Shown in pieces: positions 25,567 to 33,622 of a stretch of 64,000 bases of DNA. The position numbers were made by a program, and so were the translations under genes. Under the pieces are notes generated by a model, which had not been told where the DNA came from, ran no database searches, and was given only the letters and a program-made list of their open reading frames with translations. How positions within the stretch are numbered: position 1 is the stretch's first letter; each line of letters starts with the position of its first letter. Location: the NCBI GenBank assembly GCA_904420025.1, contig CAJFTW010000147.1, positions 1 to 64,000 on the forward strand. The letters are read 5' to 3'. Origin of the DNA: Candidatus Pseudolachnospira avium. Its GTDB lineage: Bacteria > Bacillota > Clostridia > Lachnospirales > Lachnospiraceae.

Positions 25567-26576
25567 GAAAAAAACGTCTGGCGCTGCTGGATCCGGACCC
25601 AGCCTACACATCCCGGTTTGCCGGATATGGAAACCAGAGGGATTCCCTGCTGGTGGAGATTTTTCCCTTTACGGAGCGGCAGGAGCTGGACCGCTTCCTG
25701 GAGCGGCAGGCGGTGGACGCGGTGCTGGCGCCGCCGGGGGAGGCGGAATCCTTGGAAAAGCAGGTGGGGCAGGTGCTGGTGCTGGCGGAGCAGAGGCCAG
25801 CACCGGAGGATGCCCGTGCCATTTACCGGTACCAGCCCTGTGGGCAGATTTTGCGGGAGGCGGCGGCGCGGATGGGCCAGGAACCGGTGCCTGCCCCAGT
25901 GGAATCCTCTGCCCGGATCTATGGAGTCTACTCCCCGGTGCACCGGTGCTATAAGACCACCTTTTCCCTGATCCTGGGGCAGCTTCTGGCGGAGCGTGGG
26001 GCAGCGCTGTATTTGAACCTGGAGGAGTATGCCGCCTTTCCGGCCCTGCTGGAGAAGGAATACCGGGAGGACCTCTCGGACCTGTTTTACCGCCGCCGGG
26101 TGGGCCAAGAGGAGCAGCGGCCCCCGGATGGCATGGAATATCTGGGGAAGCTGGCCTATTTGCCCCCGGTGTCCTGCCCGGAGGATATACGGGAGGCGCC
26201 TCCCCGGGAGGTGGCGGCGCTGATCCGGGAGCTGGGGGCCGGCGGCGGGTATGATTTCCTGGTCATCGACTGCGGGGAGGCGCTGGCAGACCCGGTGCCG
26301 GTGCTGGAGCTGTGCCAGCGGGTCTATATGCCGGTGTGTTCGGACCGGGCATCCCAGGCCAAGGCGGAGGCCTTTGAGCAGTATCTGCGGCAGCTGGGGC
26401 GGGAGGCACTGGGCGAGCGGATCTGCCGCCTGTCGCTTCCCTACTATCCCTGGCTGGCGGGAGGCTGCCGGGATTACCGGGGGCTGCGGTGGACAGCTTT
26501 TGGCAAATATGTGCAAAACCTGTTGCGGGAGGAGGAGAATGTGTGGAAATCCAGAGGGAATTGCAGGAAGCCGTGA
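25563..26576 (+). CDS. Tad pilus assembly ATPase-like protein TadZ/CpaE
   Basis: The start at 25563 (MRKKRLALLDPDPAYTSRF) overlaps the upstream stop. The N-terminal 115 residues look like a receiver-like domain. The rest follows the MinD/ParA-like fold of TadZ. The P-loop position reads GVYSPVHRCYKTTF, which keeps the K-T-T but lacks the usual glycines, as often seen in this subfamily. YDFLVIDCGEAL matches the second motif. TadZ localises the pilus machine at the cell pole. The track start at 25443 lies inside the preceding gene and is not likely. Confidence 0.8.
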   Translation: MRKKRLALLDPDPAYTSRFAGYGNQRDSLLVEIFPFTERQELDRFLERQAVDAVLAPPGEAESLEKQVGQVLVLAEQRPAPEDARAIYRYQPCGQILREAAARMGQEPVPAPVESSARIYGVYSPVHRCYKTTFSLILGQLLAERGAALYLNLEEYAAFPALLEKEYREDLSDLFYRRRVGQEEQRPPDGMEYLGKLAYLPPVSCPEDIREAPPREVAALIRELGAGGGYDFLVIDCGEALADPVPVLELCQRVYMPVCSDRASQAKAEAFEQYLRQLGREALGERICRLSLPYYPWLAGGCRDYRGLRWTAFGKYVQNLLREEENVWKSRGNCRKP

Positions 26577-27724
26577 TGGCGGAGCTGGATCTTTCGGAGG
26601 AGATCAGCGACCAGGAGCTGCTGGCCCGCATTGACCGGGTGCTGCTGCGCCAGGGCCGCCAGCGGTCCCTTTCCGTGGGGCAGCGGGCCGCCTGCCGGAA
26701 GCAGCTGTTTGACTCGTTCCGGCGGCTGGATATTCTCCAGGAGCTGGTGGAGGATGAGTCCATTACGGAGATTATGGTAAACGGGACCCAGGCGGTGTTC
26801 CTGGAAAAGGATGGCCGGCTGCGGTGCTGGGACCGGCGCTTTACCTCGGCGGAAAAGCTGGCGGATGTGATCCAGCAGATTGTGTCCCGGGTGGACCGGG
26901 TGGTCAACACCTCCTCCCCCATTGTGGATGCCCGGCTGCCGGACGGCTCCCGGGTCCATGCGGTGCTGCCGCCGGTGGCGCCGGACGGCCCCATTCTCAC
27001 CATCCGGAAATTTTCCAAGGAGCCTCTGACCATGGAGCAGCTGCTGTCCTGGGGGAGCCTTACGGAGGAGGCGGCGGATTTCCTCCGGCAGCTGGTGGAG
27101 GCTCGGTACAACCTGTTCATCAGCGGCGGTACTGGCTCCGGCAAGACCACATTCCTGGGAGCCTTATCCCGGTTTATCCCCCCCACAGAGCGGGTGATTA
27201 CCATTGAAGATTCGGCGGAGCTGCAGCTGAAAACCATCCCCAACCTGGTGCGCCTGGAGGCCCGGAACGCCAACCTGGAGGGGGAGAATGAGGTGACCAT
27301 CCGGGATCTGATCCGGGCCAGCCTGCGGATGCGGCCGGACCGGATTCTGGTGGGGGAGGTGCGGGGCAAGGAGGCCCTGGATATGCTCCAGGCCATGAAC
27401 ACCGGCCATGACGGTTCCCTCTCCACCGGCCACGGGAACAGCCCACGGGATATGCTGGCCCGGCTGGAGACCATGGTCCTCATGGGCGGGGAACTGCCGG
27501 CCGCCGCGGTGCGGGGGCAGATCGCCTCGGCCCTGGACGTGATGGTGCACCTGGGCCGGATGCGGGACGGAAGCCGGAAGGTGGTGGAGATTGTGGAGGT
27601 GCTGGGGGATGAAGAAGGGAAAATTCAGTGCAGTCCGCTGTTTGCCCTGGATCACCGGGAGGGCAGGCTGGAGCGGGTTGGGCGGCTCCAAAACCGGGGA
27701 AAGCTGGAAGCCGCCGGATTATAG
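26543..27724 (+). CDS. Tad pilus secretion ATPase TadA/CpaF
   Basis: The GTG at 26543 follows GGAGGAGG; ATG 26576 is an alternative. The product shows all CpaF landmarks: ELVEDESITEIMVNG in the N-terminal domain, the Walker A box GGTGSGKTTF, the aspartate box VITIEDSAELQL, the Walker B region RILVGEVRGKEALDML, and the histidine box TGHDGSLSTGHGNS. It powers assembly of the Flp pilus from the cytoplasm. It overlaps the end of tadZ. Confidence 0.95.
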   Translation: MEIQRELQEAVMAELDLSEEISDQELLARIDRVLLRQGRQRSLSVGQRAACRKQLFDSFRRLDILQELVEDESITEIMVNGTQAVFLEKDGRLRCWDRRFTSAEKLADVIQQIVSRVDRVVNTSSPIVDARLPDGSRVHAVLPPVAPDGPILTIRKFSKEPLTMEQLLSWGSLTEEAADFLRQLVEARYNLFISGGTGSGKTTFLGALSRFIPPTERVITIEDSAELQLKTIPNLVRLEARNANLEGENEVTIRDLIRASLRMRPDRILVGEVRGKEALDMLQAMNTGHDGSLSTGHGNSPRDMLARLETMVLMGGELPAAAVRGQIASALDVMVHLGRMRDGSRKVVEIVEVLGDEEGKIQCSPLFALDHREGRLERVGRLQNRGKLEAAGL

Positions 27725-28463
27725 GACCTACTGCCTCTCTGCGGGGGAGGTACTTCTCTTTGGGCTTCGTGGAGTGGCATTGGCCGCCGGCATTGCCTGG
27801 CTGTTTTACCGGTCCGCCTGGGCGCTGCTCCCTCTTTCCCCGCTGGTGGCCCTGTCCCTGATGGCAGGGCGGAACCAGCGCCGGGAGGAGCGGAGGCGGC
27901 AGCTGGCGGTACAGTTCCGGGAAGGGCTTACGGCCCTCTGCGCCGCCCTCTCTGCCGGGTATTCGGTGGAAAACGCCACGGCGGAGGCGGCCCGGGAGCT
28001 GCGCTCCATGTACGGGGAGGAGGGGCTGATGGTCCGGGAGATGGAGCTGCTGGGCCGGAAGATCCGCATGAACTGCCCGGTGGAAAAGGCCTTTGGGGAG
28101 CTGGCGGAGCGCAGCGGGCTGGAGGACATCCGGCAGCTGGCGGACGTGTTTGCCATTGCCAAGAGAAGCGGAGGGGACCTGGTGAAAATCCTGGGAAAAA
28201 CCGCAGGCACCCTCCGCACCCGCTCCCAGCTGCGGGAGGAAATTTTGACGCTGATGGCGGGCAAGCGGCTGGAGCAGCGGATTATGAGCGTCATGCCGGC
28301 GGCGGTGCTGCTGTATGTCAACCTGGGGAATCCCGGTTTTACCGATCCCTTGTACCAGGGGATCGGCGGGCGGTGTATCATGAGCGTTTGCCTGGTAGTG
28401 TACGGCCTGGCGGTGCGCTGGGGCAGCCGGATTGTAAACGGGGCCTTGCAGGAGGGGATCTGA
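27678..28463 (+). CDS. Tad pilus inner-membrane platform protein TadB
   Basis: The family similarity begins at about DYRTYCLSAGE and covers two N-terminal membrane segments, a T2SSF cytoplasmic domain (GLTALCAALSAGYSVENATA to AKRSGGDLVKIL) and two C-terminal helices. The start is unresolved. No ATG lies near the expected beginning; TTG 27678 or ATG 27609, both overlapping tadA, are the candidates. TadB and TadC form the membrane platform on which TadA acts. Confidence 0.8.
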   Translation: MGGSKTGESWKPPDYRTYCLSAGEVLLFGLRGVALAAGIAWLFYRSAWALLPLSPLVALSLMAGRNQRREERRRQLAVQFREGLTALCAALSAGYSVENATAEAARELRSMYGEEGLMVREMELLGRKIRMNCPVEKAFGELAERSGLEDIRQLADVFAIAKRSGGDLVKILGKTAGTLRTRSQLREEILTLMAGKRLEQRIMSVMPAAVLLYVNLGNPGFTDPLYQGIGGRCIMSVCLVVYGLAVRWGSRIVNGALQEGI

Positions 28464-28468
28464 GCGGA

Positions 28469-29815
28469 ATGGGAAGGAAAGCGGAGCAGTGGCTGGCGGA
28501 TGTGTACTATGGAATACGGCGGCGCCTGGGCAAGGAGGCGGTGCCGGAGGCCCGGAAGGCCCGGCTGCGGGCGGTGTATCCGGGGGAGCTTCCGGAGAAG
28601 AAGGCCCGGGAGCTGGATGGCAGACGGCTGCTGCAGGCGGTGCTGTGCCTGGGTGTCTTTGGCCTGCTGACGGCAGCGGCCCTGCTGGCCTCCGGGGACA
28701 ACCGGGTCACAGAACTGGCCCGGCCGGAGGAAGGGGCGGTGCGGACCTACCGGCTGGAGGCGGAGGGGGAGTGGGGCGTCCTGGAGCTGGAGGTGCCGGT
28801 GGAGGGGCGCCGGACCACACCGGAGGAGCGGGAGCAGTTGTTTGCCCAGGCAGAGGAGGAAGCCCGGCGGCAGGTGCTGGGGGAAAATACTTCTCTGGAT
28901 GCCGTGTGGGCACCGCTGGACTTTCAGGCCACGTCCTCCGTGCCGGGGATGATGGTCTGGTGGACACCCCAGGATCTGCAGCTGATCGGAGGGGATGGCA
29001 CCCTGCAGGCGGAGGAGATTCCGGCGGAGGGGATCCCTACGGTGCTGGTCCTGTCCCTGTACTGGGAGAGCGGCTCCGGGGAGGCGGAGCAGCGGCAGCG
29101 GGAGGTGCCGGTGCGCCTGGTGCCGGGGGAGCAGACCGGCGCGGAGGCGCTGGCAGCCCGGGCGGAGCAGCAGATCCGGGAGGCGGACCAGGAGGCGCGG
29201 GAGGAGGACACGTTTTCCCTGCCGGAGCAGGTGGACGGGAAGCCGGTGGTCTTCCGGATCGCCGGGGAAAGCCCGGTTTCCTGGGAGCTGCTGGCACTGG
29301 GGGTGCTGGCGGCGGCCTTCCTGTTCTTCCGGGAGGAGCAGCAGCTGAAGGAAGGGTTTCAGCGGCGGAACCGGCAGCTTCTCCTGGATTACGGGAGGCT
29401 GGTGGAAAACCTGTCCGTCCTCATGGGAGCGGGGCTGCCGGTGCGCCGGGCCTGGGAGCGGATTCTCCGGGACAACCGGAAGAAGGAAGGGAGGAGCTTG
29501 TATGAGGAGATGGCCCTGACGCTGCACGCCATGGAACAGGGCGTTCCAGAGGAGCAGGCCTACGGGGATTTTGGAAGGCGGTGCGGGCTCCCCCCGTATC
29601 TCCGGTTGGGGAGCCTCCTGGAGACCAATGGCCGCTCCGGCACCAAGGGGCTGGCGGCTCTCCTGGAGAGGGAGGCAGCGGATGCGTTTCAGGAGCGTCT
29701 GCAGATGGCCCGGCGCCAGGGGGAAGAGGTTTCCTCCCGGCTTTTATTCCCCATGATTGTGCTGTTTGGCCTGGTGCTGGCCTTGCTGATGATACCGGCA
29801 GTTCTGACCTTTTAA
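28469..29815 (+). CDS. Tad pilus inner-membrane platform protein TadC, enlarged
   Basis: The start at 28469 lies five bases after the tadB stop. The C-terminal third is a T2SSF domain: DYGRLVENLSVLMGAGLPVRRAW, with GTKGLAALLEREA and a final membrane helix. Between the first membrane segment (about residues 52-70) and the T2SSF domain there is an extra soluble region of about 200 residues, presumably extracytoplasmic, rich in glutamate. This makes the protein 448 residues, longer than the usual TadC of about 300. The inserted region looks characteristic of the clostridial form of the system. Confidence 0.85.
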   Translation: MGRKAEQWLADVYYGIRRRLGKEAVPEARKARLRAVYPGELPEKKARELDGRRLLQAVLCLGVFGLLTAAALLASGDNRVTELARPEEGAVRTYRLEAEGEWGVLELEVPVEGRRTTPEEREQLFAQAEEEARRQVLGENTSLDAVWAPLDFQATSSVPGMMVWWTPQDLQLIGGDGTLQAEEIPAEGIPTVLVLSLYWESGSGEAEQRQREVPVRLVPGEQTGAEALAARAEQQIREADQEAREEDTFSLPEQVDGKPVVFRIAGESPVSWELLALGVLAAAFLFFREEQQLKEGFQRRNRQLLLDYGRLVENLSVLMGAGLPVRRAWERILRDNRKKEGRSLYEEMALTLHAMEQGVPEEQAYGDFGRRCGLPPYLRLGSLLETNGRSGTKGLAALLEREAADAFQERLQMARRQGEEVSSRLLFPMIVLFGLVLALLMIPAVLTF

Positions 29816-29855
29816 CCCCGCCGGGCCGGCGGGGGAGCACAGAGGGGGTGAATCC

Positions 29856-30032
29856 ATGGAGTACACCTGGAAACAGTTTTGGCAGGAAGAAGAGGGCGTC
29901 GGCGTTGTGGAAATTTTGTTGGTCCTTGTGGTCCTGATCGCTCTTGTCCTGATCTTTAAGACCCAGCTGACAGCGCTGGTCAGCAACATCTTTACCAGCA
30001 TTTCACGGAAATCCCAGTCTATTTACCAGTAA
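29856..30032 (+). CDS. Flp-type pilin (missed by the ORF track)
   Basis: This 58-residue frame follows AGAGGGGG. Its N-terminal 14 residues include an acidic stretch, EEEGVGVVEI, which has the glycine-before-V and glutamate features of Flp prepilin cleavage sites. One long hydrophobic helix (VEILLVLVVLIALVLIF) and a short polar tail come next. It is probably the major pilus subunit, processed by a prepilin peptidase of this operon. Its place after tadC fits Tad loci. Confidence 0.85.
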   Translation: MEYTWKQFWQEEEGVGVVEILLVLVVLIALVLIFKTQLTALVSNIFTSISRKSQSIYQ

Positions 30033-30118
30033 ACCCGGATGGCGGGGGCGGCCGGCGGCAGCCGGCGTCCCCTGCCGTACGCCCCGCAGGGGGAGAGACA
30101 ACGCAGGAGGGGGGTACC

Positions 30119-31795
30119 ATGCGGAAGAGAAAGGCCATACAGAAGAGAAGGGCTGTACAGGAAAGAAGCGCTATGCGGTGGGACGGGCAAATTACAGTGT
30201 TTCTGTGTCTGATTCTGACGGTAATCTTTTCCCTGCTGGGGGCGTGCCTGGAATCCGCCCGGGGGGCAGGGCTGCGCTTCCGCATGCAGCTGGCGGCCAA
30301 CTCGGCCCTGCAGTCGGTGTTTGCGGAATTTGACCGGGCCCTCTGGGAGCAGTACCGGCTCCTGTTCTGCCCTGCCGGGGACCGGAGTGGAGCCCTCCTG
30401 GGGGAGCGGGTCCAGGCGTACGCCGGCCTCCAGGGGACGGAGGGGGGCCTGTGGGGCAGCGACTGGATGCGCCCGGAACCGGTCTCAGCCCAGGTCTCCG
30501 GGCTGGTGTTTGCCACCGACCAGTCCGGCGTGGTCTTTGAAAAGGCGGTGCTGGATTATATGGAAACCGGGGCAGTGGAGATTGTCTGGGAAAAGCTGCA
30601 GGAAACCCTGGAGGGGGACGGCAGCGAAGCCGCAGATCCCCTCCAGGAGGCCCGGGACAGCGCGGAAAAGGGGGAGTTTGACTTTCGGGAGGTGGAGGAG
30701 CAGTACCAGGAATGGGAGGGGCAGGCGGCGGAAGTCCTGGAGGAGAGCCAGGAGACGGGAGCGGATGGGGGGACTCCGGGGGAGGCTGCGGAGTCCCCTG
30801 CCGGGGAGGGCAGCCCGGCAGAGCCCTCCGGGGAGCAGGGGGATGCCGGAACATCCGGCGCCGGGGAAACGGCCCGGGAGAGCATCTTACCGGAGGGGAA
30901 CCTCATCGAAGGGGTGAAGGCCCTGTTCTCCCACGGTGTGCTGGCCCTGGTGCTGGAAAACCCCGGTGAGCTTTCCCAGGAAGCCCTGGGAGACGGCTTC
31001 CTTCCCTCCCGGATGTCCGGGGAGGAGAGGAGCAGGAGCGACCCGGCCAGCCCCCTCTCGGAGGAGGATGGCGTCCAAGGCATGGTGGATACCCTGCTGT
31101 TCCAGGAATACCTGCTGCGGTTCCTGGACTGCTATACCTCGGAAAACCCGGGGGAGGGCCTTCGGTACCAGCTGGAATATGTGGTGGCGGGAAAGGAAAA
31201 TGACCGGGAGAACCTGACCTCGGTGGTGCACCGGCTGCTGTGGGTCCGGGAAGCCATGAACCTGGCCTATCTGGCCACCGATTCCTCCAGCCGCTCCCTG
31301 GCCAGCTCGGCGGCGGCAGCCCTGGTGGGCTGGACCGGCCTGCCGTTTCTGGTGGCAGGGCTCAGCGCACTCATCCTGGCGGCCTGGAGCTACGGGGAGT
31401 CCCTGGTGGACGTCCGCTCCCTTCTGGCCGGGGAGTGTGTTCCGCTGCTGAAGGACGCGGAGAGCTGGCGGCTGAGCCTGAACGGCCTGGTCAGCCTGTC
31501 CGCCTCGGTGCGGACCGAGGAGCAGAAGGAGGAGGGGCTTTCCTACGAGGATTATCTGCGCCTGCTGCTTTTGACGGTGGGGCAGGAGGAGAAAAGCTAC
31601 CGGGCCATGGATGTGATCCAGCGGCAGATGGAGCAGACGGAGCCGGGCTTCCGTCTGGACCAGTGTGTATTTTCCTGCGAGGCCACCGTGCAGGGGGAGA
31701 GCGGCCTGCTGTTTACACCGCTGCTGTTTCTGCCCCGTACCCAATGGGGGAGCAGCGGATACGCGCTGGAAGCCCGGACACGGTATCAATATTAA
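30119..31795 (+). CDS. TadG-like pseudopilin protein (DUF5702 type)
   Basis: ATG 30119 follows GGAGGGGGG. After a basic N-terminus comes GQITVFLCLILTVIFSLLGA, a single hydrophobic helix like that of pseudopilins, then ESARGAGLRFRMQLAANSALQSVFAEFDRALWEQY, typical of the DUF5702 family found in clostridial Tad loci. The central region (residues 190-290) is low-complexity, rich in E, G and P. A second hydrophobic stretch lies around residue 415. It is probably exported and may help in adhesion or tip assembly, by analogy with TadG. Confidence 0.75.
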   Translation: MRKRKAIQKRRAVQERSAMRWDGQITVFLCLILTVIFSLLGACLESARGAGLRFRMQLAANSALQSVFAEFDRALWEQYRLLFCPAGDRSGALLGERVQAYAGLQGTEGGLWGSDWMRPEPVSAQVSGLVFATDQSGVVFEKAVLDYMETGAVEIVWEKLQETLEGDGSEAADPLQEARDSAEKGEFDFREVEEQYQEWEGQAAEVLEESQETGADGGTPGEAAESPAGEGSPAEPSGEQGDAGTSGAGETARESILPEGNLIEGVKALFSHGVLALVLENPGELSQEALGDGFLPSRMSGEERSRSDPASPLSEEDGVQGMVDTLLFQEYLLRFLDCYTSENPGEGLRYQLEYVVAGKENDRENLTSVVHRLLWVREAMNLAYLATDSSSRSLASSAAAALVGWTGLPFLVAGLSALILAAWSYGESLVDVRSLLAGECVPLLKDAESWRLSLNGLVSLSASVRTEEQKEEGLSYEDYLRLLLLTVGQEEKSYRAMDVIQRQMEQTEPGFRLDQCVFSCEATVQGESGLLFTPLLFLPRTQWGSSGYALEARTRYQY

Positions 31796-31813
31796 GAAAG
31801 GAGGTGCCGCCAG

Positions 31814-32773
31814 ATGTCCTTCCTGCGGATAAATAGGAATACCACTGAGCTGTTTGGAAAGGAGCAAAGACAATCTCTCACATTATATTCCCCAAGACCC
31901 TTGACAAGAAAAATTCTCCCACAGGCCGCAGGGAGGATTTCTGACGGCATCGCCCTTCCCGCCAGCCTGACGGTGGAGGCGGCCCTGGCCCTGACGCTGT
32001 TCCTGCTGGCGGTGTCCTGCTTTTGGGGGCTGTTTCCGGCCATGCAGCTGAGCCTGGAGCTGCAGGCGGCGCTGGAGCAGACGACAGAGGAGATGGCGGC
32101 AGCCGCCTACGGGGTGGGTAAACTTTCCGGAACAGGGGAGAGCGGGGAGGATGCGGGAGAGCTGCTGCAGCTGGCCGCCGGAGGCGTTTCCCTGGCCTAC
32201 GCCCACCAGCGGGTGATTCAGCTGGTGGGGGCGGAGCGGCTGGCAGAATCCTGTGTGGTGGGAGGCAGCGGCGGCCTTTCCTTCCTGGGCTCCACCGTGC
32301 TGGAGGAGGACCGGGTGGACCTGCGGGTTTCCTACCGGGTACAGCTGCCTTTCCCCCTGGGAGGCGTGGGTTCCCTGCCGGTGAGCCAGCGCAGCTGCCG
32401 CCGGGCCTGGACCGGCAGGCTTTCGGCGGAGGAAGGCTCTGGGGAGGCGGAGGCCGGCGCGCAGCTGGTCTATGTGGCAGAGTATGGGGAAGTGTACCAC
32501 ACCACGCTGGACTGCACGTACCTGCGGCTTTCGGTGACAGAGGTCTCCCGCGGCGGCGTGGAATCCCGCCGGAACCAGTGGGGGGAACGGTATACCGCCT
32601 GCCAGCGGTGCGCCAAGTATGCGGAGGATACACCGGTGGTCTGGATTACCGGGCAGGGGCGGCGGTACCACGCCGACCGGGACTGCGGCGGCCTGGCACG
32701 GAATGTGGATACGGTGATGGTGGGGGAGACGGCGCTCCCTCCCTGCAGCCGGTGCGGAGGAGGCGGCGGATGA
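31814..32773 (+). CDS. TadE-like pseudopilin with cysteine-rich tail
   Basis: ATG 31814 follows AAGGAGGTG. The prepilin-like motif ASLTVEAALALTLFLLAVSCF begins at about residue 50, after an unusually long N-terminal leader. The C-terminal 110 residues contain two related motifs, VYHTTLDCTYLRLS and RYHADRDCGGLARN, each followed by a CxxC pair (ACQRCAKY and PPCSRCGG). These could bind metal or form disulphides. Its stop overlaps the next start as ATGA. Confidence 0.75.
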   Translation: MSFLRINRNTTELFGKEQRQSLTLYSPRPLTRKILPQAAGRISDGIALPASLTVEAALALTLFLLAVSCFWGLFPAMQLSLELQAALEQTTEEMAAAAYGVGKLSGTGESGEDAGELLQLAAGGVSLAYAHQRVIQLVGAERLAESCVVGGSGGLSFLGSTVLEEDRVDLRVSYRVQLPFPLGGVGSLPVSQRSCRRAWTGRLSAEEGSGEAEAGAQLVYVAEYGEVYHTTLDCTYLRLSVTEVSRGGVESRRNQWGERYTACQRCAKYAEDTPVVWITGQGRRYHADRDCGGLARNVDTVMVGETALPPCSRCGGGGG

Positions 32774-33195
32774 AGGAGGGATTGGTATGGATTCTATTGG
32801 GAATTTTTGCCTGGCAGGATCTGCGGGAGCGGCAGCTGCCGCTGGTTTGGCTGGGGGCGGCCCTGGCGGCGGGGGTGGGATACCGGCTGGCCGGGGGCTG
32901 GGAGCAGGTGCTGGCCCTGCCGGGCTGCCTCCTGCCGGGGGCCGGTGTGCTGGGGCTCAGCCGGATCACCCGGGGAGCCATTGGCAGCGGGGACGGCGGG
33001 GTACTGTTGGCGGCCGGCTGCTTTCTGGGCGGCTGGGAAGCCTTTCAGCTTTTCTGGGGCGGGCTGGTGCTGGCCTCCCTGGGGGCCGCCGTATGTTTTC
33101 TTCAGGGGAACGCCAGGGGGAAACGGCTTCCCTTTGTCCCGTTCCTCTGGGCTGCCTGGTCCCTGGGCATGCTGGCCCGGCTGGCAGGGCTCTGA
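32770..33195 (+). CDS. Second A24-family prepilin peptidase
   Basis: The 141-residue hydrophobic protein has the aspartate pair in FAWQDLRERQLPL and IGSGDGGVLLAAG. It is smaller than the first peptidase at 25066. Having two in one operon suggests that one handles the Flp pilin and the other the TadE-like proteins flanking this gene; this is an inference. It overlaps the upstream gene by four bases, and its stop may overlap the next start as CTGA. Confidence 0.85.
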   Translation: MKEGLVWILLGIFAWQDLRERQLPLVWLGAALAAGVGYRLAGGWEQVLALPGCLLPGAGVLGLSRITRGAIGSGDGGVLLAAGCFLGGWEAFQLFWGGLVLASLGAAVCFLQGNARGKRLPFVPFLWAAWSLGMLARLAGL

Positions 33196-33578
33196 AGTGC
33201 CCGGGAAGCTTTACGGTGGAGGCGGCTTTGGTTATGCCGCTGGTGCTGGGAGCGGTGTTTTTTGTGATTCTGTATACCTTCTGGCTCCACGACCGGGTGA
33301 CGGCAGAGGCACTGGTGCGGGAGGAGGTGGAGCAGGTCCGGACCCTGCCCGGGGAGGAGGCGGAGCAGCGGTTGGCCGAAGGGGCGCGGCAGCAGCTGCT
33401 GTGGGTCCCGGTGCAGGCAGCCTCCCTCCGGCAGGAGGGGGAGACGGTGCAGGGAAGCCTCCAAAGCCGGGAGGCAGCGGTGGGCTTTGGCTTCCGTGCC
33501 GCGTTCCAGGTGGAGGCCAGCCGGAAAAACCTGGATCCCCCGGCCCTGCTGCGCCTGTGCTGCCTGCTGCTGGAGTAG
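33192..33578 (+). CDS. TadE-like pseudopilin, small
   Basis: The conserved part begins PGSFTVEAALVMPLVLGAVF, a prepilin-type motif. It must be translated from upstream of the ATG at 33234, which lies inside the motif. No ATG, GTG or TTG is available just before it. A CTG at 33192 overlaps the upstream TGA, in the same manner as the ATGA overlaps elsewhere in this operon. I therefore place the start there, with low certainty. The mature part of about 110 residues is rich in E, Q and R. Confidence 0.65.
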   Translation: MKCPGSFTVEAALVMPLVLGAVFFVILYTFWLHDRVTAEALVREEVEQVRTLPGEEAEQRLAEGARQQLLWVPVQAASLRQEGETVQGSLQSREAAVGFGFRAAFQVEASRKNLDPPALLRLCCLLLE

Positions 33579-33622
33579 GGATGCCCTGAAAAACATGGCA
33601 GAATGAAGGAAAGGAGGAGCCC

